Assembly (NCBI RefSeq): GCF_001042475.2
Contig: NZ_LECW02000004.1
Location: 62,001-126,000, forward strand
Reading direction: 5' to 3'
Length of the DNA: 64,000 nucleotides
From: Bacillus glycinifermentans
GTDB taxonomy: Bacteria > Bacillota > Bacilli > Bacillales > Bacillaceae
Shown here in pieces: positions 20,150-29,979 of the stretch (the stretch's first letter is position 1; every line of letters begins with the position of its first letter). The translations under genes and the position numbers were made by a program. The notes beneath the pieces are model-generated. The model searched no databases. It was not told the origin of the DNA and saw nothing but the letters and a program-made list of their open reading frames with translations.

Positions 20150-20848
20150 TCATCGCTTCCAACCGACATGTGTAGCTGCTACACCGCCTGTGAAAGGATG
20201 ATATTGAACATTTTCTAACCCAGCCTTTTCAAATAAAACGGCAAGCTCCTTCATGCCCGGAAATTCCCTGGCGGATTCCTGCAGCCAGGAATACTCTTTG
20301 AAACTTTTGGCAAAGAGCTTTCCGAATGCAGGCATGATAAACCGGAAATATAAATAGTAAAGCTGCTTGAAACCGATCATTTCCGGCTGGGATGTTTCAA
20401 GGCACACAACCTGGCCTCCGGGTTTCACCACGCGCGTCATCTCTTTTAATACGGTTAAATAGTCAGGGACATTGCGGAGCCCGAATCCGATGGTGACATA
20501 GTCGAACGTATTATCGGCAAAAGGCAGCTCCATTGCATTGCCGTGGATCAATTCGATCTGGCTGTAGCCTTCTGTCTTTTGCTCGGCAATCGTCAGCATA
20601 TTTTTGCTGAAGTCAAGGCCTTTGACCTCGCCCGACTCTCCGGCGGCCTCCGCGAGGGCGATCGTCCAGTCCCCGGTTCCGCAGCACACATCCAGCGCCT
20701 TTGCCCCTTCCTGGACATTCATGATCTGCATCGTTTTGTCGCGCCATTTTTTATGCTGCCTAAAGCTGATCACGGAATTCATCCGGTCATAGTTTTTGTA
20801 GATTTTTTCAAAAACGCCGTGCACGCGCTGTTCTTTTGACTGCTCCAT
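20150..20848 (-). CDS. menG: Demethylmenaquinone methyltransferase
   Basis: This 232-aa SAM-dependent methyltransferase performs the last step of menaquinone synthesis. Motif I is [41 protein letters not shown] and [15 protein letters not shown] are UbiE/MenG family signatures. It is placed between hepS and hepT, 5 nt after hepS, so lipid chain synthesis and ring methylation are co-expressed. B. subtilis literature uses menH or menG for this gene. Confidence 0.96.
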   Translation of the reverse strand: MEQSKEQRVHGVFEKIYKNYDRMNSVISFRQHKKWRDKTMQIMNVQEGAKALDVCCGTGDWTIALAEAAGESGEVKGLDFSKNMLTIAEQKTEGYSQIELIHGNAMELPFADNTFDYVTIGFGLRNVPDYLTVLKEMTRVVKPGGQVVCLETSQPEMIGFKQLYYLYFRFIMPAFGKLFAKSFKEYSWLQESAREFPGMKELAVLFEKAGLENVQYHPFTGGVAATHVGWKR

Positions 20849-20853
20849 GAATG

Positions 20854-21630
20854 TTACCCTTCTTCCACTTTCTGATGATAGGCCGGTTTTCCCGGTTTAA
20901 TGGCTTCAAGCCGCTCCAAGAGCCATTTTTGAACGTCGGGCCGTTTGATGAGGCACCGGCTGATTTGAAGCTTTGCCTTTTCATAAGCAGCGACAGTCAA
21001 TTGTTCGCATGAAGCCTGATCTTCCGGAAATTCCTCTTTTAAAATCGTCTCCAGCAAACGCGAATCTGTTCCTTTTTCTTCAGCGGCAAGCCGCTTATAT
21101 ACAAGAAAATCATTGGCTGCGGTCTTCCAGTGAGGCAAATAGAAGTGGTCGGCAAGATGATGAAAAAGTGCAGCTTCCACTATGCTGACGCTTTTTTCCA
21201 GGCCGGCTAAATCTTTTGCGGAATGATCATACAGCCTGATTTTGTGTTCGTTGATTTCTTTGATGGCCGCTGCCAGCGTCCGGATCATATAAATATCCTT
21301 CATACCCGAGAGAAGGGAATAGTACATCCCGCTGAAATAATCCCCGGCCAAAACCGTCAGCTGCCGGTTTTTATAATCGTCCTGCTTTATCGAAGCTGCG
21401 GTCGTGACTTCATCATGGGTATCAAGGGCTGTTTGAACAAGCATCGCCGTTAAAATGTAATTTTCCTTGTCAACCTCTTTTACATCTGTTTCATCAAACA
21501 GAGCATAAAAAAGAAGCAGCTTATCCTCATCAACCTTCGGAGCGGTTAAATGCTTGGCTAAGTAAGGATGTGAAAGCTTTTTATTCAGCTCGATTTTCAA
21601 ATGAGATAAACGTCCGTAGATGTCTTGCAA
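20854..21630 (-). CDS. hepS: Heptaprenyl diphosphate synthase component I
   Basis: HepS (258 aa) is the small, non-catalytic partner of HepT. It lacks the aspartate-rich motifs but has the family segments [22 protein letters not shown] and [19 protein letters not shown] chose TTG at 21630 (reading MQDIYGRLS), because it fits AAGGGTGAT upstream and agrees with the B. subtilis N-terminus; the GTG three codons earlier sits inside that ribosome binding site. First gene of hepS-menG-hepT, downstream of mtrB. Confidence 0.92.
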   Translation of the reverse strand: MQDIYGRLSHLKIELNKKLSHPYLAKHLTAPKVDEDKLLLFYALFDETDVKEVDKENYILTAMLVQTALDTHDEVTTAASIKQDDYKNRQLTVLAGDYFSGMYYSLLSGMKDIYMIRTLAAAIKEINEHKIRLYDHSAKDLAGLEKSVSIVEAALFHHLADHFYLPHWKTAANDFLVYKRLAAEEKGTDSRLLETILKEEFPEDQASCEQLTVAAYEKAKLQISRCLIKRPDVQKWLLERLEAIKPGKPAYHQKVEEG

Positions 21631-21769
21631 AGATATCACCCTTGTCCCAAAATTCGCAGTTTTTCTCTTGATTGCTTATGTATCTTTTTTAAGCGGAGAA
21701 AGTTTAATTATATCATAATATGATGAAAATGAACGGCATATGCCATCGGAAGAGCGGATAACGGCCGAA

Positions 21770-22000
21770 CTATTTTCTGGATTCGCTCTTCATTTCGCCG
21801 TAAGCCGATTGAATAACGGCTTCCCCGCGGACTTTTATCGCTGAGGTATGCTCGGTAAACTGGCAGATCATCACTTCACCTTTATCGAGTTTCTCGGAAT
21901 GATGAAACCTCGTATCCGTTCCTCTTGTCAGACCGATCACGTTTACGCCGTCCTCGACGGCTTTTATCACGACAAAATCATTCGTTTGATTATTGATCAT
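21770..22000 (-). CDS. mtrB: trp RNA-binding attenuation protein TRAP
   Basis: MtrB (76 aa) forms the 11-subunit TRAP ring which, when loaded with tryptophan, binds G/UAG triplets in trp leader RNA. The sequence [19 protein letters not shown] and [17 protein letters not shown] is nearly identical to B. subtilis TRAP, including the lysine and arginine residues that contact the RNA. I chose [11 protein letters not shown], which gives the B. subtilis spacing; the ATGs at 22006 and 22021 give slightly longer forms, and the latter overlaps the AAAAGG ribosome binding site. The target leader is at 14839-14883. Confidence 0.95.
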   Translation of the reverse strand: MINNQTNDFVVIKAVEDGVNVIGLTRGTDTRFHHSEKLDKGEVMICQFTEHTSAIKVRGEAVIQSAYGEMKSESRK

Positions 22001-22023
22001 GTTCATCGCACACCTTTTCATTT

Positions 22024-22596
22024 TTAATCATGATGCTTAATAAGCTCCAGCACTTCGGAGCGGGCGGCTACGTCTTCCCTGAACGTTCCTCTTACAGCTG
22101 AAGTGACCGTTTTAGAACCCGGCTTTTTAACACCGCGCATCGTCATGCACATATGCTCGGCTTCTACGACCACCATCACGCCGTGCGGCGACAGCGATTC
22201 GACAATGCTGTCCGCAATCGTCGACGTAATCCGTTCCTGCAGCTGCGGACGCTTGGCAACCGCTTCAACGGCTCTCGCCAGCTTGCTGAGGCCCGTCACC
22301 TTGCCGCCCTTCGGAATATATGCGACATGCGCTTTTCCGTAAAAAGGAACGAGGTGATGCTCACACATTGAGTAAAAAGGAATGTCTTTGACGAGAACAA
22401 GCTCTTCATGGTCTTCGCCAAACACCGTTTTGAAATGCTCTTTCGGGTCTTCATTCAGGCCTGCGAACACTTCCGCGTACATTTTTGCGACCCGTTTCGG
22501 GGTGTCCAGAAGACCTTCGCGGTTTGGATCTTCTCCGATGGCTTCCAATATCTGACGAACAGCTTGTTCGATCTTTTCTTTGTTGATTTCGCTCAT
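22024..22596 (-). CDS. folE: GTP cyclohydrolase I
   Basis: FolE (190 aa, also mtrA) converts GTP to dihydroneopterin triphosphate for folate. The zinc site residues are in [16 protein letters not shown], and [23 protein letters not shown] contains the second Cys and substrate residues. It forms the folE-mtrB pair known from B. subtilis, linking folate and tryptophan control. The gap to mtrB is about 20 nt. Confidence 0.97.
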   Translation of the reverse strand: MSEINKEKIEQAVRQILEAIGEDPNREGLLDTPKRVAKMYAEVFAGLNEDPKEHFKTVFGEDHEELVLVKDIPFYSMCEHHLVPFYGKAHVAYIPKGGKVTGLSKLARAVEAVAKRPQLQERITSTIADSIVESLSPHGVMVVVEAEHMCMTMRGVKKPGSKTVTSAVRGTFREDVAARSEVLELIKHHD

Positions 22597-22715
22597 GTTT
22601 TATATCCTCCAGAAACGCATACATTTAATTCAGATTCTAGCACACATCAGCTTAGAAAAGCAAAATGAAAGGCTTTAACCGCCGAAAAGAGTACCGCCTG
22701 AAATATGCTTTTAAA

Positions 22716-22745
22716 TATGAAAAGCCCCTTCTAAAAGGGGCTTTT
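22716..22745 (-). terminator. Terminator downstream of hbs
   Basis: AAAAGCCCCTT (22720-22730) pairs with AAGGGGCTTTT (22735-22745) around a 4-nt loop. It ends hbs transcripts before the folE promoter region. Confidence 0.88.
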
Positions 22746-22793
22746 CTGTGAAGAAATTATGTATAACGCGTAAAACACGACCTATACATACAA

Positions 22794-23072
22794 TTATTTT
22801 CCTGCTACAGCGTCTTTAAGTGCTTTACCTGGTTTGAAAGCAGGGACTTTGCTTGCAGGGATTTCGATTTCTTCACCAGTTTGAGGGTTGCGACCTTTAC
22901 GAGCTGAGCGCTCACGCACCTCAAAGTTACCAAAACCGATCAATTGAATTTTTTCACCGTTTTTAAGTGCATCTAAAATTGTATCAAAAACAGAATCAAC
23001 TGCTTTAGTAGCATCTTTTTTAGATAGTTCGCTTGCTTCTGCAACCGCATTGATTAGCTCTGTCTTGTTCAT
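22794..23072 (-). CDS. hbs: DNA-binding protein HU (HBsu)
   Basis: HBsu (92 aa) is the main nucleoid protein and binds DNA as a homodimer. The whole protein is recognisable: [14 protein letters not shown], the DNA-binding arm signature [21 protein letters not shown], and the C-terminal [13 protein letters not shown]. The start MNKTEL has AGGAGG upstream and gives the exact family length; the frame is open 11 codons further. Two promoter-like sequences lie in the long upstream gap. Confidence 0.98.
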   Translation of the reverse strand: MNKTELINAVAEASELSKKDATKAVDSVFDTILDALKNGEKIQLIGFGNFEVRERSARKGRNPQTGEEIEIPASKVPAFKPGKALKDAVAGK

Positions 23073-23106
23073 GCCTTTCACCTCCTCCCAAAAGGTATCA
23101 ATCAAT

Positions 23107-23134
23107 AGATTATCATCATTTCTTCACAGTTCAA
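23107..23134 (-). promoter_or_regulatory. Proximal hbs promoter candidate
   Basis: TTGAAC (23129-23134) and TAATCT (23107-23112) are 16 nt apart on the minus strand, ending about 35 nt before the hbs start codon. Confidence 0.5.
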
Positions 23135-23258
23135 CCTGTTTCTATACCTGTTTGAACAGAAATTTCAAATAAATATAGAAAAGGCGATTTACGGCTTTCA
23201 GCGAAAATCTTACGTTCAGAGGAACGATTGTCCAATAAAGTGAAGATTTTCTGTATGT

Positions 23259-23287
23259 AGATTAACACATATGATAAGCCATATCAA
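23259..23287 (-). promoter_or_regulatory. Distal hbs promoter candidate
   Basis: TTGATA (23282-23287) and TAATCT (23259-23264) are separated by 17 nt. Two promoters are known for B. subtilis hbs, which fits. The rest of the 382-nt hbs-spoIVA gap holds the spoIVA terminator and nothing else I can identify. Confidence 0.55.
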
Positions 23288-23415
23288 GCATTTTAAAGCT
23301 ATGATCCCTTATTCGTCAAGGTTTAAGCACAATCACCCGAACAAATATTCCTGTTTTTCCTTTTTTCATCATTTTCTTGCCTAAATTTCCAGCTGCCTTT
23401 CTGCCCTTTTTCAAG

Positions 23416-23449
23416 CCAAAAAAAGACCTCCCGTATGATAAGAGGTCTT
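23416..23449 (-). terminator. Terminator downstream of spoIVA
   Basis: AAGACCTC (23423-23430) pairs with GAGGTCTT (23442-23449), followed on the minus strand by TTTTTTT, 6 nt after the spoIVA stop. Confidence 0.85.
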
Positions 23450-23454
23450 CCTGT

Positions 23455-24933
23455 TTATAAGATGATCGCGATCAAGCCGCCCGAGCCTTCATTGATGATT
23501 CGTTCGAGCGTCTCCTTCAGCTTGTATCTTGCGTTTTCCGGCATGAGGGACAGCTTCGCCTGAATGCCTTCTCTAACGATCGAGCTCAAGCTTCTTCCGA
23601 AAATATCAGAGTTCCAGATCGACAGCGGATCGTCCTCAAAGTCCTGCATTAAATACCTGACGAGCTCTTCGCTTTGCTTCTCCGTTCCGATGATCGGCGC
23701 GAATTCGCTTTCGACATCGACTTTAATCATATGAATCGACGGCGCTACCGCTTTGAGCCTTACTCCGAATCTCGATCCCTGCCTGATGATTTCCGGCTCG
23801 TCAAGGCTCATGTCGGTCAATGCCGGTGCAGCGATTCCATAGCCGGTTTGCTTCACCATTTTCAAAGCATCAGACACCTGGTCATATTCCGTCTTCGCAT
23901 GGGCGAAATCCTGCATCAGCTGCAAAAGGTGGTCTTTCCCCCTGATTTCGACGCCGACGACTTCCCTTAAAATTTCATCGTACAAATAGTCCGGAGCGTA
24001 TAAATCAATCTCCGCGATCCCCTGCCCCATCTCGATGCCGGCGAGGCTCGCCCGCTCGATAAAATCGAATTCGCTGAAGTGGCCGACGACGCGGTCGACG
24101 TCTCTTAATCTTTTAATATCTTTGACGGTTTCTTTCACGGAATCCTGATAGTTTTCGCGCAGCCAGTGATTTTCTTTCAGCACCATAACCCAGCTCGGCA
24201 GATTGACATTGACTTCGAGAACCGGGAATTCGTAAAGGGCTTCTCTCAGAACGCTTAAAACATCCGCTTCTCTCATGCTTTCCACGCTCATCGCAAGGAC
24301 CGGGATGTCATACTTTTCCATCAGTTCGCGTCTGAGCGTTTCCGTTTCCGGATGATACGGGCGGACCGAATTGATAACCATGATAAACGGTTTTCCGACT
24401 TCTTTTAGCTCCTCGATCACCCTTTCTTCAGCTTCGATGTAATCCTGCCTCGGAATCTCTCCGATGGTGCCGTCGGTCGTAATGACGACACCGATTGTCG
24501 AATGCTCCTGAATTACTTTTCTCGTGCCGATTTCGGCCGCTTCGTGGAACGGAATCGGCTCCTCGTACCAGGGCGTGTTGATCATCCTCGGTCCGTTCTC
24601 GTCTTCATATCCTTTTGCGCCAGGGACCGTGTAGCCGACACAGTCAACAAGTCTTATATTCACATCGAGTCCGTCACTGACATGAACTGACATCGCCTGA
24701 TTGGGAACAAACTTCGGTTCTGTCGTCATGATGGTTTTGCCAGCGGCGCTTTGGGGGAGCTCATCTTGCGCGCGCGCCCGGTCTGCTTCATTGTTGATAT
24801 TCGGGAGCACCACTAGCTCCATAAATTTTTTAATAAACGTAGATTTTCCTGTGCGGACAGCTCCTACGACACCTAAGTATATATCGCCTCCTGTTCGTTC
24901 AGCGATATCCTTGAAAATATCGACCTTTTCCAA
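23455..24933 (-). CDS. spoIVA: Stage IV sporulation protein A (spore coat ATPase)
   Basis: SpoIVA (492 aa) polymerises around the forespore using ATP hydrolysis and forms the base layer of the spore coat. The Walker A loop GAVRTGKST lies near residue 22, and LVDCVGYTVPGA resembles the G3 region of TRAFAC proteins. The C-terminal end INEGSGGLIAIIL is the known membrane-association region. The start is a TTG (MEKVDIFKDI) with GGGAGGGG upstream, giving the same length as B. subtilis SpoIVA; the frame is open 11 codons further. A SigE-type promoter lies upstream. Confidence 0.98.
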   Translation of the reverse strand: MEKVDIFKDIAERTGGDIYLGVVGAVRTGKSTFIKKFMELVVLPNINNEADRARAQDELPQSAAGKTIMTTEPKFVPNQAMSVHVSDGLDVNIRLVDCVGYTVPGAKGYEDENGPRMINTPWYEEPIPFHEAAEIGTRKVIQEHSTIGVVITTDGTIGEIPRQDYIEAEERVIEELKEVGKPFIMVINSVRPYHPETETLRRELMEKYDIPVLAMSVESMREADVLSVLREALYEFPVLEVNVNLPSWVMVLKENHWLRENYQDSVKETVKDIKRLRDVDRVVGHFSEFDFIERASLAGIEMGQGIAEIDLYAPDYLYDEILREVVGVEIRGKDHLLQLMQDFAHAKTEYDQVSDALKMVKQTGYGIAAPALTDMSLDEPEIIRQGSRFGVRLKAVAPSIHMIKVDVESEFAPIIGTEKQSEELVRYLMQDFEDDPLSIWNSDIFGRSLSSIVREGIQAKLSLMPENARYKLKETLERIINEGSGGLIAIIL

Positions 24934-25003
24934 GTGATCCCCTCCCGGACTTCCAATCCTTTTCAATTTTTCACTTCTTCATCATTCAAAAACAGGACAC
25001 TAC

Positions 25004-25033
25004 ATTGTATGACGTTGTCCTATTTCAATATGA
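25004..25033 (-). promoter_or_regulatory. SigE-type promoter of spoIVA
   Basis: On the minus strand TCATATT (25027-25033) is followed after 15 nt by CATACAAT (25004-25011). Both match the mother-cell sigma E consensus, and spoIVA is a classic SigE gene. Confidence 0.8.
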
Positions 25034-25062
25034 CAGCTCAGGGAAATTTTTTCGGCAGGCAT

Positions 25063-25103
25063 GAAAAAACCTTTCTCCTTATTGTATGCAAAGGAGAAAG
25101 GTT
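25063..25103 (-). terminator. Terminator downstream of yphF
   Basis: A perfect 13-bp stem, 25068-25080 with 25091-25103, is followed on the minus strand by TTTTTT. It separates yphF from the spoIVA promoter. Confidence 0.85.
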
Positions 25104-25113
25104 CATGACTAAT

Positions 25114-25836
25114 TCATTCTACTCGCAAAAAAACCGGCTCATTCTTGTCATTTACAGTATATTTCACTGAAAACGCCGGTACAAAGGGGGTTTCTTTCCA
25201 GAGCAGGTCCTGGATCTCCTCGCCCGGCTTGACGGTTTTTCCCGACTTTTCGATCAGTTTGGCTAAATCAACGCGGTAATCCACTTGGATGTCGCCGTTT
25301 TGATCGACGAGAAGAGGAAGGGTGGTGCCCGTTAATGGACTGGTGACCGAAGGCGCGTCCTTCAGCCCCAGTTTTTTATAATCAAGCATAAATAAATGTT
25401 CAGCTACGACTTTTTGATAGGGAGGATACCGGTGCTGTTCCTTGTACATGTCGACCCGGAGCTTCAGGTCGCGGATTGCTTCGGACATTTTGACGTCTAT
25501 AAGCTTCACTGTCGGGTTGTGTTCCACGTCTACGAGAACATACAAATATTCCCCTCCATTTTCGTAGGAAGTGCCGGGCGGTTCAGCCAAATAGCGCGGA
25601 GACAGCCTGTTAAAATCGATAGGGTATTTTTGATAGATTGGAACTGACATATCTCTCGTTTTAATCGGGAGAAGCCCTCCTGTCGCCTTTCTGAACTCAT
25701 CAACCGCCGCCTGCACCTCGCTCAGCTGCTGTTCATAGGGGACGCTGTTTTGCGCCTTTCTTTCTTCAGGGTATAAACATCCGCTTAACAATATGGCTGT
25801 GAATATAAATGCGAGCAATGCGTTTATTTTTTTCAT
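25114..25836 (-). CDS. yphF: YphF, lipoprotein of unknown function
   Basis: This 240-aa protein has a lipoprotein signal peptide: [20 protein letters not shown], with LSGC as lipobox and the cysteine at residue 20. The mature part is soluble and would sit on the outer face of the membrane; no known domain is obvious. The ATG was chosen because AAAAGGAAG is upstream and because it gives a proper signal peptide. It follows yphE directly and matches B. subtilis YphF in position and general sequence. Function unknown. Confidence 0.85.
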   Translation of the reverse strand: MKKINALLAFIFTAILLSGCLYPEERKAQNSVPYEQQLSEVQAAVDEFRKATGGLLPIKTRDMSVPIYQKYPIDFNRLSPRYLAEPPGTSYENGGEYLYVLVDVEHNPTVKLIDVKMSEAIRDLKLRVDMYKEQHRYPPYQKVVAEHLFMLDYKKLGLKDAPSVTSPLTGTTLPLLVDQNGDIQVDYRVDLAKLIEKSGKTVKPGEEIQDLLWKETPFVPAFSVKYTVNDKNEPVFLRVE

Positions 25837-25856
25837 ATGGATCTTCCTTTTAAGCA

Positions 25857-26060
25857 TTAGTCATTGACAGGGCCGCTGAAGACAACGATAAAGACGATGA
25901 CGCCGGATATGAGCATGCAGGTATACGCCAGGAACGAAGCGGCGATTTTCAAAAAACGGTTTTTAAATTTATACCTGCTGATGTAAATGGCGATCACCGC
26001 TAAGAACATCAGGCCCATCGATCCCAGGGCAAACCACATTTTCAACATGCCGACACTCAC
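25857..26060 (-). CDS. yphE: YphE, DUF2768 small membrane protein
   Basis: This 67-aa protein has two membrane helices (about residues 4-24 and 37-60) joined by a basic loop, [10 protein letters not shown], and ends FSGPVND. The start is a GTG ([10 protein letters not shown]) with AAGGAGG 8 nt upstream, which gives the B. subtilis length; the ATG at 26084 is not supported. It lies upstream of yphF with a 20-nt gap and is probably co-transcribed. Function unknown. Confidence 0.85.
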   Translation of the reverse strand: MSVGMLKMWFALGSMGLMFLAVIAIYISRYKFKNRFLKIAASFLAYTCMLISGVIVFIVVFSGPVND

Positions 26061-26175
26061 GCGAATAGCCTCCTTCTCTATCATTCTCTTGCGATGTAAG
26101 CGTTATATTTCATTTTATATAAGAAAAACCAGAAGTTCAACAGCTTTTCCAATTTTTGAAGCGCAACAAAAACCG

Positions 26176-26221
26176 CAAAAAAAAAAGCCTGAAGCAAAGA
26201 GGGGGACTTTGCTTCAGGCTT
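26176..26221 (-). terminator. Terminator downstream of gpsA
   Basis: A perfect 15-bp stem (26185-26199 with 26207-26221) and a long T-run on the minus strand. The rest of the 324-nt yphE-gpsA gap holds no gene that I can identify. Confidence 0.9.
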
Positions 26222-26384
26222 GATAATGATGACTATATAACCCAAATGATAAGATACAGCTCTTCCAGACTTCGATTCTATTTTATGCAAGCCTTCGGAC
26301 AAATGTATCCTCTCTTGCCCAGGTCTCCAAAATGTTTCAGTTTTTAAAACAAACTGCAGGAGAGCGGAAAATATGGTGTGCCGG

Positions 26385-27425
26385 TCATTTCATTTGGTTT
26401 TCGAATGTATTCACAAGATCTTCCATCTCGTGGGTTTTGACTCTTGCCATTAATGATTCGACAGCAGTCTCAACTTTTTTGCCGTCAAACAAAACCTTAT
26501 GCAAGGCTTCTGTAATCGGCATATTGACATGATACTTCTTTGCAAGCTGATATGCCGCCTTTGTTGTGCGTACCCCCTCAACGACCATCCCCATTTCATT
26601 CAGAACTTCTTCAAGTTTGAAGCCTTTACCCAGCATATTACCGGCGCGCCAATTTCGTGAATGGACACTCGTGCAGGTGACGATCAGGTCTCCGATTCCC
26701 GTAAGTCCGGAAAACGTTAGCGGATTTCCGCCCATTTTCGTGCCTAAACGGGCAATTTCGGCCAGTCCTCTCGTAATCAACGCGGCTTTCGCATTATCAC
26801 CGTACCCGAGGCCGTCTGCGATTCCCGCGGCAAGGGCAATGACGTTTTTTAATGCGCCGCCGATCTCAACGCCGATGATATCCGGATTTGTATAAACGCG
26901 AAAATTCTGATTCATAAACATATCCTGTACCGCCTGGGCAGATTCAAGGCATTTCTTCGCCGAAACGGTTACAGTTGTCGGGTGTCTCAATCCGACTTCT
27001 TCGGCATGGCTCGGGCCGGAAAGGACGACGATATCCTCCCTCATGTCCTCAGGGATTTCCTCTTCCATCATCTCCGAAATTCTCAGCAGCGTATCAGGCT
27101 CGATTCCTTTTGATACATGGACGAAAATTGCCTTTTGTTTGATAAAAGGAATCGCCTTTTTTAGAACTTCGCGGATCGCTTTCGTCGGAACGGCGACGAT
27201 GATCGTTTTCACATCGGTCAATGCTGTTTGCAAGTCCGTCGTTCCGCAAACCTTTTCAGGCAGTTTGACGCCTGGCAGGTAGTCTTTGTTTTCATGCTGT
27301 TCATTGATTTGCCGTATCAGTTCTTCGCGATGCCCCCATACGCACACATCGTACTGGTTGTCCGCCAAAACGAGCGCCAATGCTGTTCCCCAGCTTCCGG
27401 CCCCTAGCATTGCTACTTTAGTCAT
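26385..27425 (-). CDS. gpsA: Glycerol-3-phosphate dehydrogenase [NAD(P)+]
   Basis: GpsA (346 aa) reduces dihydroxyacetone phosphate to sn-glycerol 3-phosphate, the backbone of phospholipids and teichoic acids. The nucleotide-binding motif is [28 protein letters not shown], the catalytic-lysine segment [26 protein letters not shown] and SRNWRAG are conserved. It follows der after 14 nt and is likely co-transcribed. Confidence 0.97.
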   Translation of the reverse strand: MTKVAMLGAGSWGTALALVLADNQYDVCVWGHREELIRQINEQHENKDYLPGVKLPEKVCGTTDLQTALTDVKTIIVAVPTKAIREVLKKAIPFIKQKAIFVHVSKGIEPDTLLRISEMMEEEIPEDMREDIVVLSGPSHAEEVGLRHPTTVTVSAKKCLESAQAVQDMFMNQNFRVYTNPDIIGVEIGGALKNVIALAAGIADGLGYGDNAKAALITRGLAEIARLGTKMGGNPLTFSGLTGIGDLIVTCTSVHSRNWRAGNMLGKGFKLEEVLNEMGMVVEGVRTTKAAYQLAKKYHVNMPITEALHKVLFDGKKVETAVESLMARVKTHEMEDLVNTFENQMK

Positions 27426-27439
27426 TTCATTACACCTCT

Positions 27440-28750
27440 TTATTTTCTTGCTCTTGCAAAAATCTTGATGGGTGTTCCTTCAAAACCGAATGCGTCCCGT
27501 ATCCGGTTTTCCAAAAACCGTTCATAAGAAAAGTGCATAAGCTCCGGATCATTGACAAAAACGACAAAAGTCGGAGGCTTGACCGACACTTGGGTCGCAT
27601 AATAAATCTTTAGGCGCTGCCCGTTGTGGGTCGGCGTCGGATTCATGGCGACCGCATCCATAATAATATCATTAAGGATGTTGGTTTGCACCCTCATCGC
27701 GTGGTTTTCGCTTGCCGTGACGATGGCGGGCATCAATGTATGGATCCGCTTTTTGGTCAATGCGGACATGAACAAAACAGGCGCATAGTCTAAAAATTGA
27801 AAATGTTCCCTTACATTTTGTTCAAATTCCTTCATCGTACGCTCGTCTTTTTCAACAGCGTCCCATTTGTTTACAACGATAACGACGGCTTTCCCGGCTT
27901 CGTGGGCATAGCCGGCAATCCGCTTATCCTGCTCAATAATGCCTTCCTCGCCATCCAAGACGACAGCTACGACGTCTGAACGGTCGATCGCCTTTAACGC
28001 CCTGAGAACGCTGTATTTTTCTGTTGACTCATATACCTTTCCTTTTTTCCTCATTCCGGCGGTGTCCACGATGACGAATTCGCGCTGATTGTACGTAAAT
28101 TTCGTGTCAACGGCGTCCCGCGTCGTTCCGGCAATATTGCTTACGATGACGCGCTCTTCCCCAAGCATGGCGTTGACAAGCGACGATTTGCCGACGTTCG
28201 GCCGTCCGATCAGGCAAAATTGAATCACTTCATCATCGTATTTCGTCTCAGGCAAGTTTTTAAAATGCTCGCTGACAGCGTCAAGCAAATCGCCGAGACC
28301 GAGACCGTGCGTACCGGAAATCGGATACGGCTCGCCAAAGCCGAGCGAGTAAAAATCGTAAATGTTCGCTCTCATTTCCGGGTTATCGACTTTATTGACC
28401 GCCAGAACGACCGGTTTTTTTGTCCGGTATAAAATCTTGGCCACCTCCTCATCGGCCGCCGTGACACCCTCGCGTCCGTTTGTCATAAAAATAATCACAT
28501 CGGCTTCCTCGATGGCGATTTCAGCCTGGTGGCGAATCTGCGCCAAAAACGGCTCATCTCCGACTTCGATTCCGCCGGTATCAATCAGATTAAAGTCATG
28601 GTTCAGCCATTCGGCCGAGCTGTATATCCGATCCCGGGTCACACCGGGTGTATCTTCCACAATCGAAATTCTTTCACCCGCAATCCTGTTAAAGATTGTG
28701 GACTTCCCAACATTGGGCCTTCCAACTATGGCTACGACAGGTTTTCCCAT
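27440..28750 (-). CDS. der: Ribosome biogenesis GTPase Der (EngA)
   Basis: Der (436 aa) is an essential GTPase with two tandem G domains and a C-terminal KH-like domain, needed for 50S subunit assembly. First domain: [17 protein letters not shown]. Second domain: GRPNVGKSS near residue 182, DTAG, NKWD. The C-terminal [27 protein letters not shown] is the KH-like domain signature. The ATG of [10 protein letters not shown] is the family start, with GAAAGGG upstream; the frame is open 16 codons further. B. subtilis names: yphC, engA. Confidence 0.97.
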   Translation of the reverse strand: MGKPVVAIVGRPNVGKSTIFNRIAGERISIVEDTPGVTRDRIYSSAEWLNHDFNLIDTGGIEVGDEPFLAQIRHQAEIAIEEADVIIFMTNGREGVTAADEEVAKILYRTKKPVVLAVNKVDNPEMRANIYDFYSLGFGEPYPISGTHGLGLGDLLDAVSEHFKNLPETKYDDEVIQFCLIGRPNVGKSSLVNAMLGEERVIVSNIAGTTRDAVDTKFTYNQREFVIVDTAGMRKKGKVYESTEKYSVLRALKAIDRSDVVAVVLDGEEGIIEQDKRIAGYAHEAGKAVVIVVNKWDAVEKDERTMKEFEQNVREHFQFLDYAPVLFMSALTKKRIHTLMPAIVTASENHAMRVQTNILNDIIMDAVAMNPTPTHNGQRLKIYYATQVSVKPPTFVVFVNDPELMHFSYERFLENRIRDAFGFEGTPIKIFARARK

Positions 28751-28801
28751 AGTACCCTTCCTTTCAAGTCTCTTCAAAGCATTCTTTTCAATATTCATCG
28801 T

Positions 28802-28836
28802 GAAGAAAGAAACCCTTCTTTTCTTATACAGAAGGG
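28802..28836 (-). terminator. Hairpin downstream of ypzH
   Basis: CCCTTCT pairs with AGAAGGG (28813-28836) with a T-rich tail on the minus strand. It probably separates the yphA-yphB-ypzH unit from der. Confidence 0.55.
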
Positions 28837-28882
28837 CTTAACTCATATATTATATCAATTTCTAAAGAGATCACAACTCTAA

Positions 28883-29083
28883 TTAAAAATGTTTCACAAT
28901 CAAAAAGAGGTCATCTCCTATCCCGTGAGCGATTCCGTCTAGAATGGCTTCGAGATTTTTGGCATACTTGTTCATTTCTTCGGCATCATCGCAATAAAAC
29001 ACGGCTGTTCCGCCAATGACGCGGTCCTTCCTTGTCGTGACGACCGCCAAAATATAGTTTTGAAGTGAAATCGAATCGCTCAT
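28883..29083 (-). CDS. ypzH: YpzH, small partner (capping subunit) of the YIEGIA protein
   Basis: This 66-aa protein starts MSDSISLQNYILAVVTTRK and contains GGTAVFYCDDAEEMNKYA. It fits the small family that databases describe as the capping complex subunit for YIEGIA. The ATG overlaps the yphB stop by four bases, so the two are translationally coupled, consistent with a complex. No enzymatic motif is visible. I am fairly sure of the family but less sure of the symbol. Confidence 0.75.
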   Translation of the reverse strand: MSDSISLQNYILAVVTTRKDRVIGGTAVFYCDDAEEMNKYAKNLEAILDGIAHGIGDDLFLIVKHF

Positions 29084-29979
29084 CGGATCACCTTACCATG
29101 CTTTTCTTTTATAAACTCCATCGGGAGGCGTATCGCGTTTTCCAGCGTCGGAACGTCCCCGATCACCCTGATGGCCGTCTTTTTATCCTTAATGGCAGGA
29201 AGAACGAAAATCGCAACCCGTCCGTCATTTAAATCCCTTTTTGCCAAAGGCGTAAGGGACGGCTCGCCTGAATCGCGGTACACCCCGAGCACATTTGACA
29301 CATCAAACAAGATAGCCTGCCGCTGTCCGAGATTTGCGAGGGTGACGGCTGAATTAAAATTTTTCGGTTTCAGGACAAAGCCCATTCCGTGCTCCAAAAT
29401 GAGCTTTTGCTTTTCGGGAATCCCGATGTTCATAATGTAAATATCGTCTACATAAAGCCCCTGGCCGTCAAAGTGCAACGGTTTATGTTCAATGTCTGCA
29501 ATATGCTTAATAAAACTTCCTGACATCAAGATTCGGCCGATGATAATACAGATGAGCGCCGTCCCAAGCCCGGCCCATACGGATTTAAAAAGGATGTATG
29601 CCAAAGTCGTCAGAAGCGATGTAAAAATGACGATGTAATTCCTGCTTTCAAAAGCGATCGCAATCCCTTCTATGTACGTGCTCCCTCTTGATACAAGCTC
29701 ATAGCCGTCGAGCTGTGTCAAGGTTTCCCTTTCCATATTGCGGACATCCCGGAATTGGGTCGCAGCCAGCGTCAAAAACGTAATGGCTGTATAATCCGAT
29801 TTTAAAATGGACGGAATGATGACCGCTCCGATTGCAGCAGCGATCATCGCCTGGGCAATATGTATCGTTTTCCCGTGAAGATAAGTCGGATATTGGCGGT
29901 AATCCGTCCTCAGCATATACACTCTGACGACAATCCCGGCGATAATACCGAGGATGATCGGATAGGTAAATTGACTCAT
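29080..29979 (-). CDS. yphB: YphB, YIEGIA-family membrane protein
   Basis: This 299-aa protein has the family-naming motif in STYIEGIAIAFESRNY. The N-terminal half holds several hydrophobic segments (IILGIIAGIVVRVYML, AMIAAAIGAVIIPSIL, LILFKSVWAGLG-like region), while the C-terminal half from about residue 190 is soluble and includes GMGFVLKPKNFNSAVTLANLG. The start MSQFTYPIILG overlaps the yphA stop by four bases; AAAGGAG lies somewhat far upstream (13 nt). It is sandwiched between yphA and ypzH in one coupled unit. Molecular function unknown. Confidence 0.82.
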   Translation of the reverse strand: MSQFTYPIILGIIAGIVVRVYMLRTDYRQYPTYLHGKTIHIAQAMIAAAIGAVIIPSILKSDYTAITFLTLAATQFRDVRNMERETLTQLDGYELVSRGSTYIEGIAIAFESRNYIVIFTSLLTTLAYILFKSVWAGLGTALICIIIGRILMSGSFIKHIADIEHKPLHFDGQGLYVDDIYIMNIGIPEKQKLILEHGMGFVLKPKNFNSAVTLANLGQRQAILFDVSNVLGVYRDSGEPSLTPLAKRDLNDGRVAIFVLPAIKDKKTAIRVIGDVPTLENAIRLPMEFIKEKHGKVIR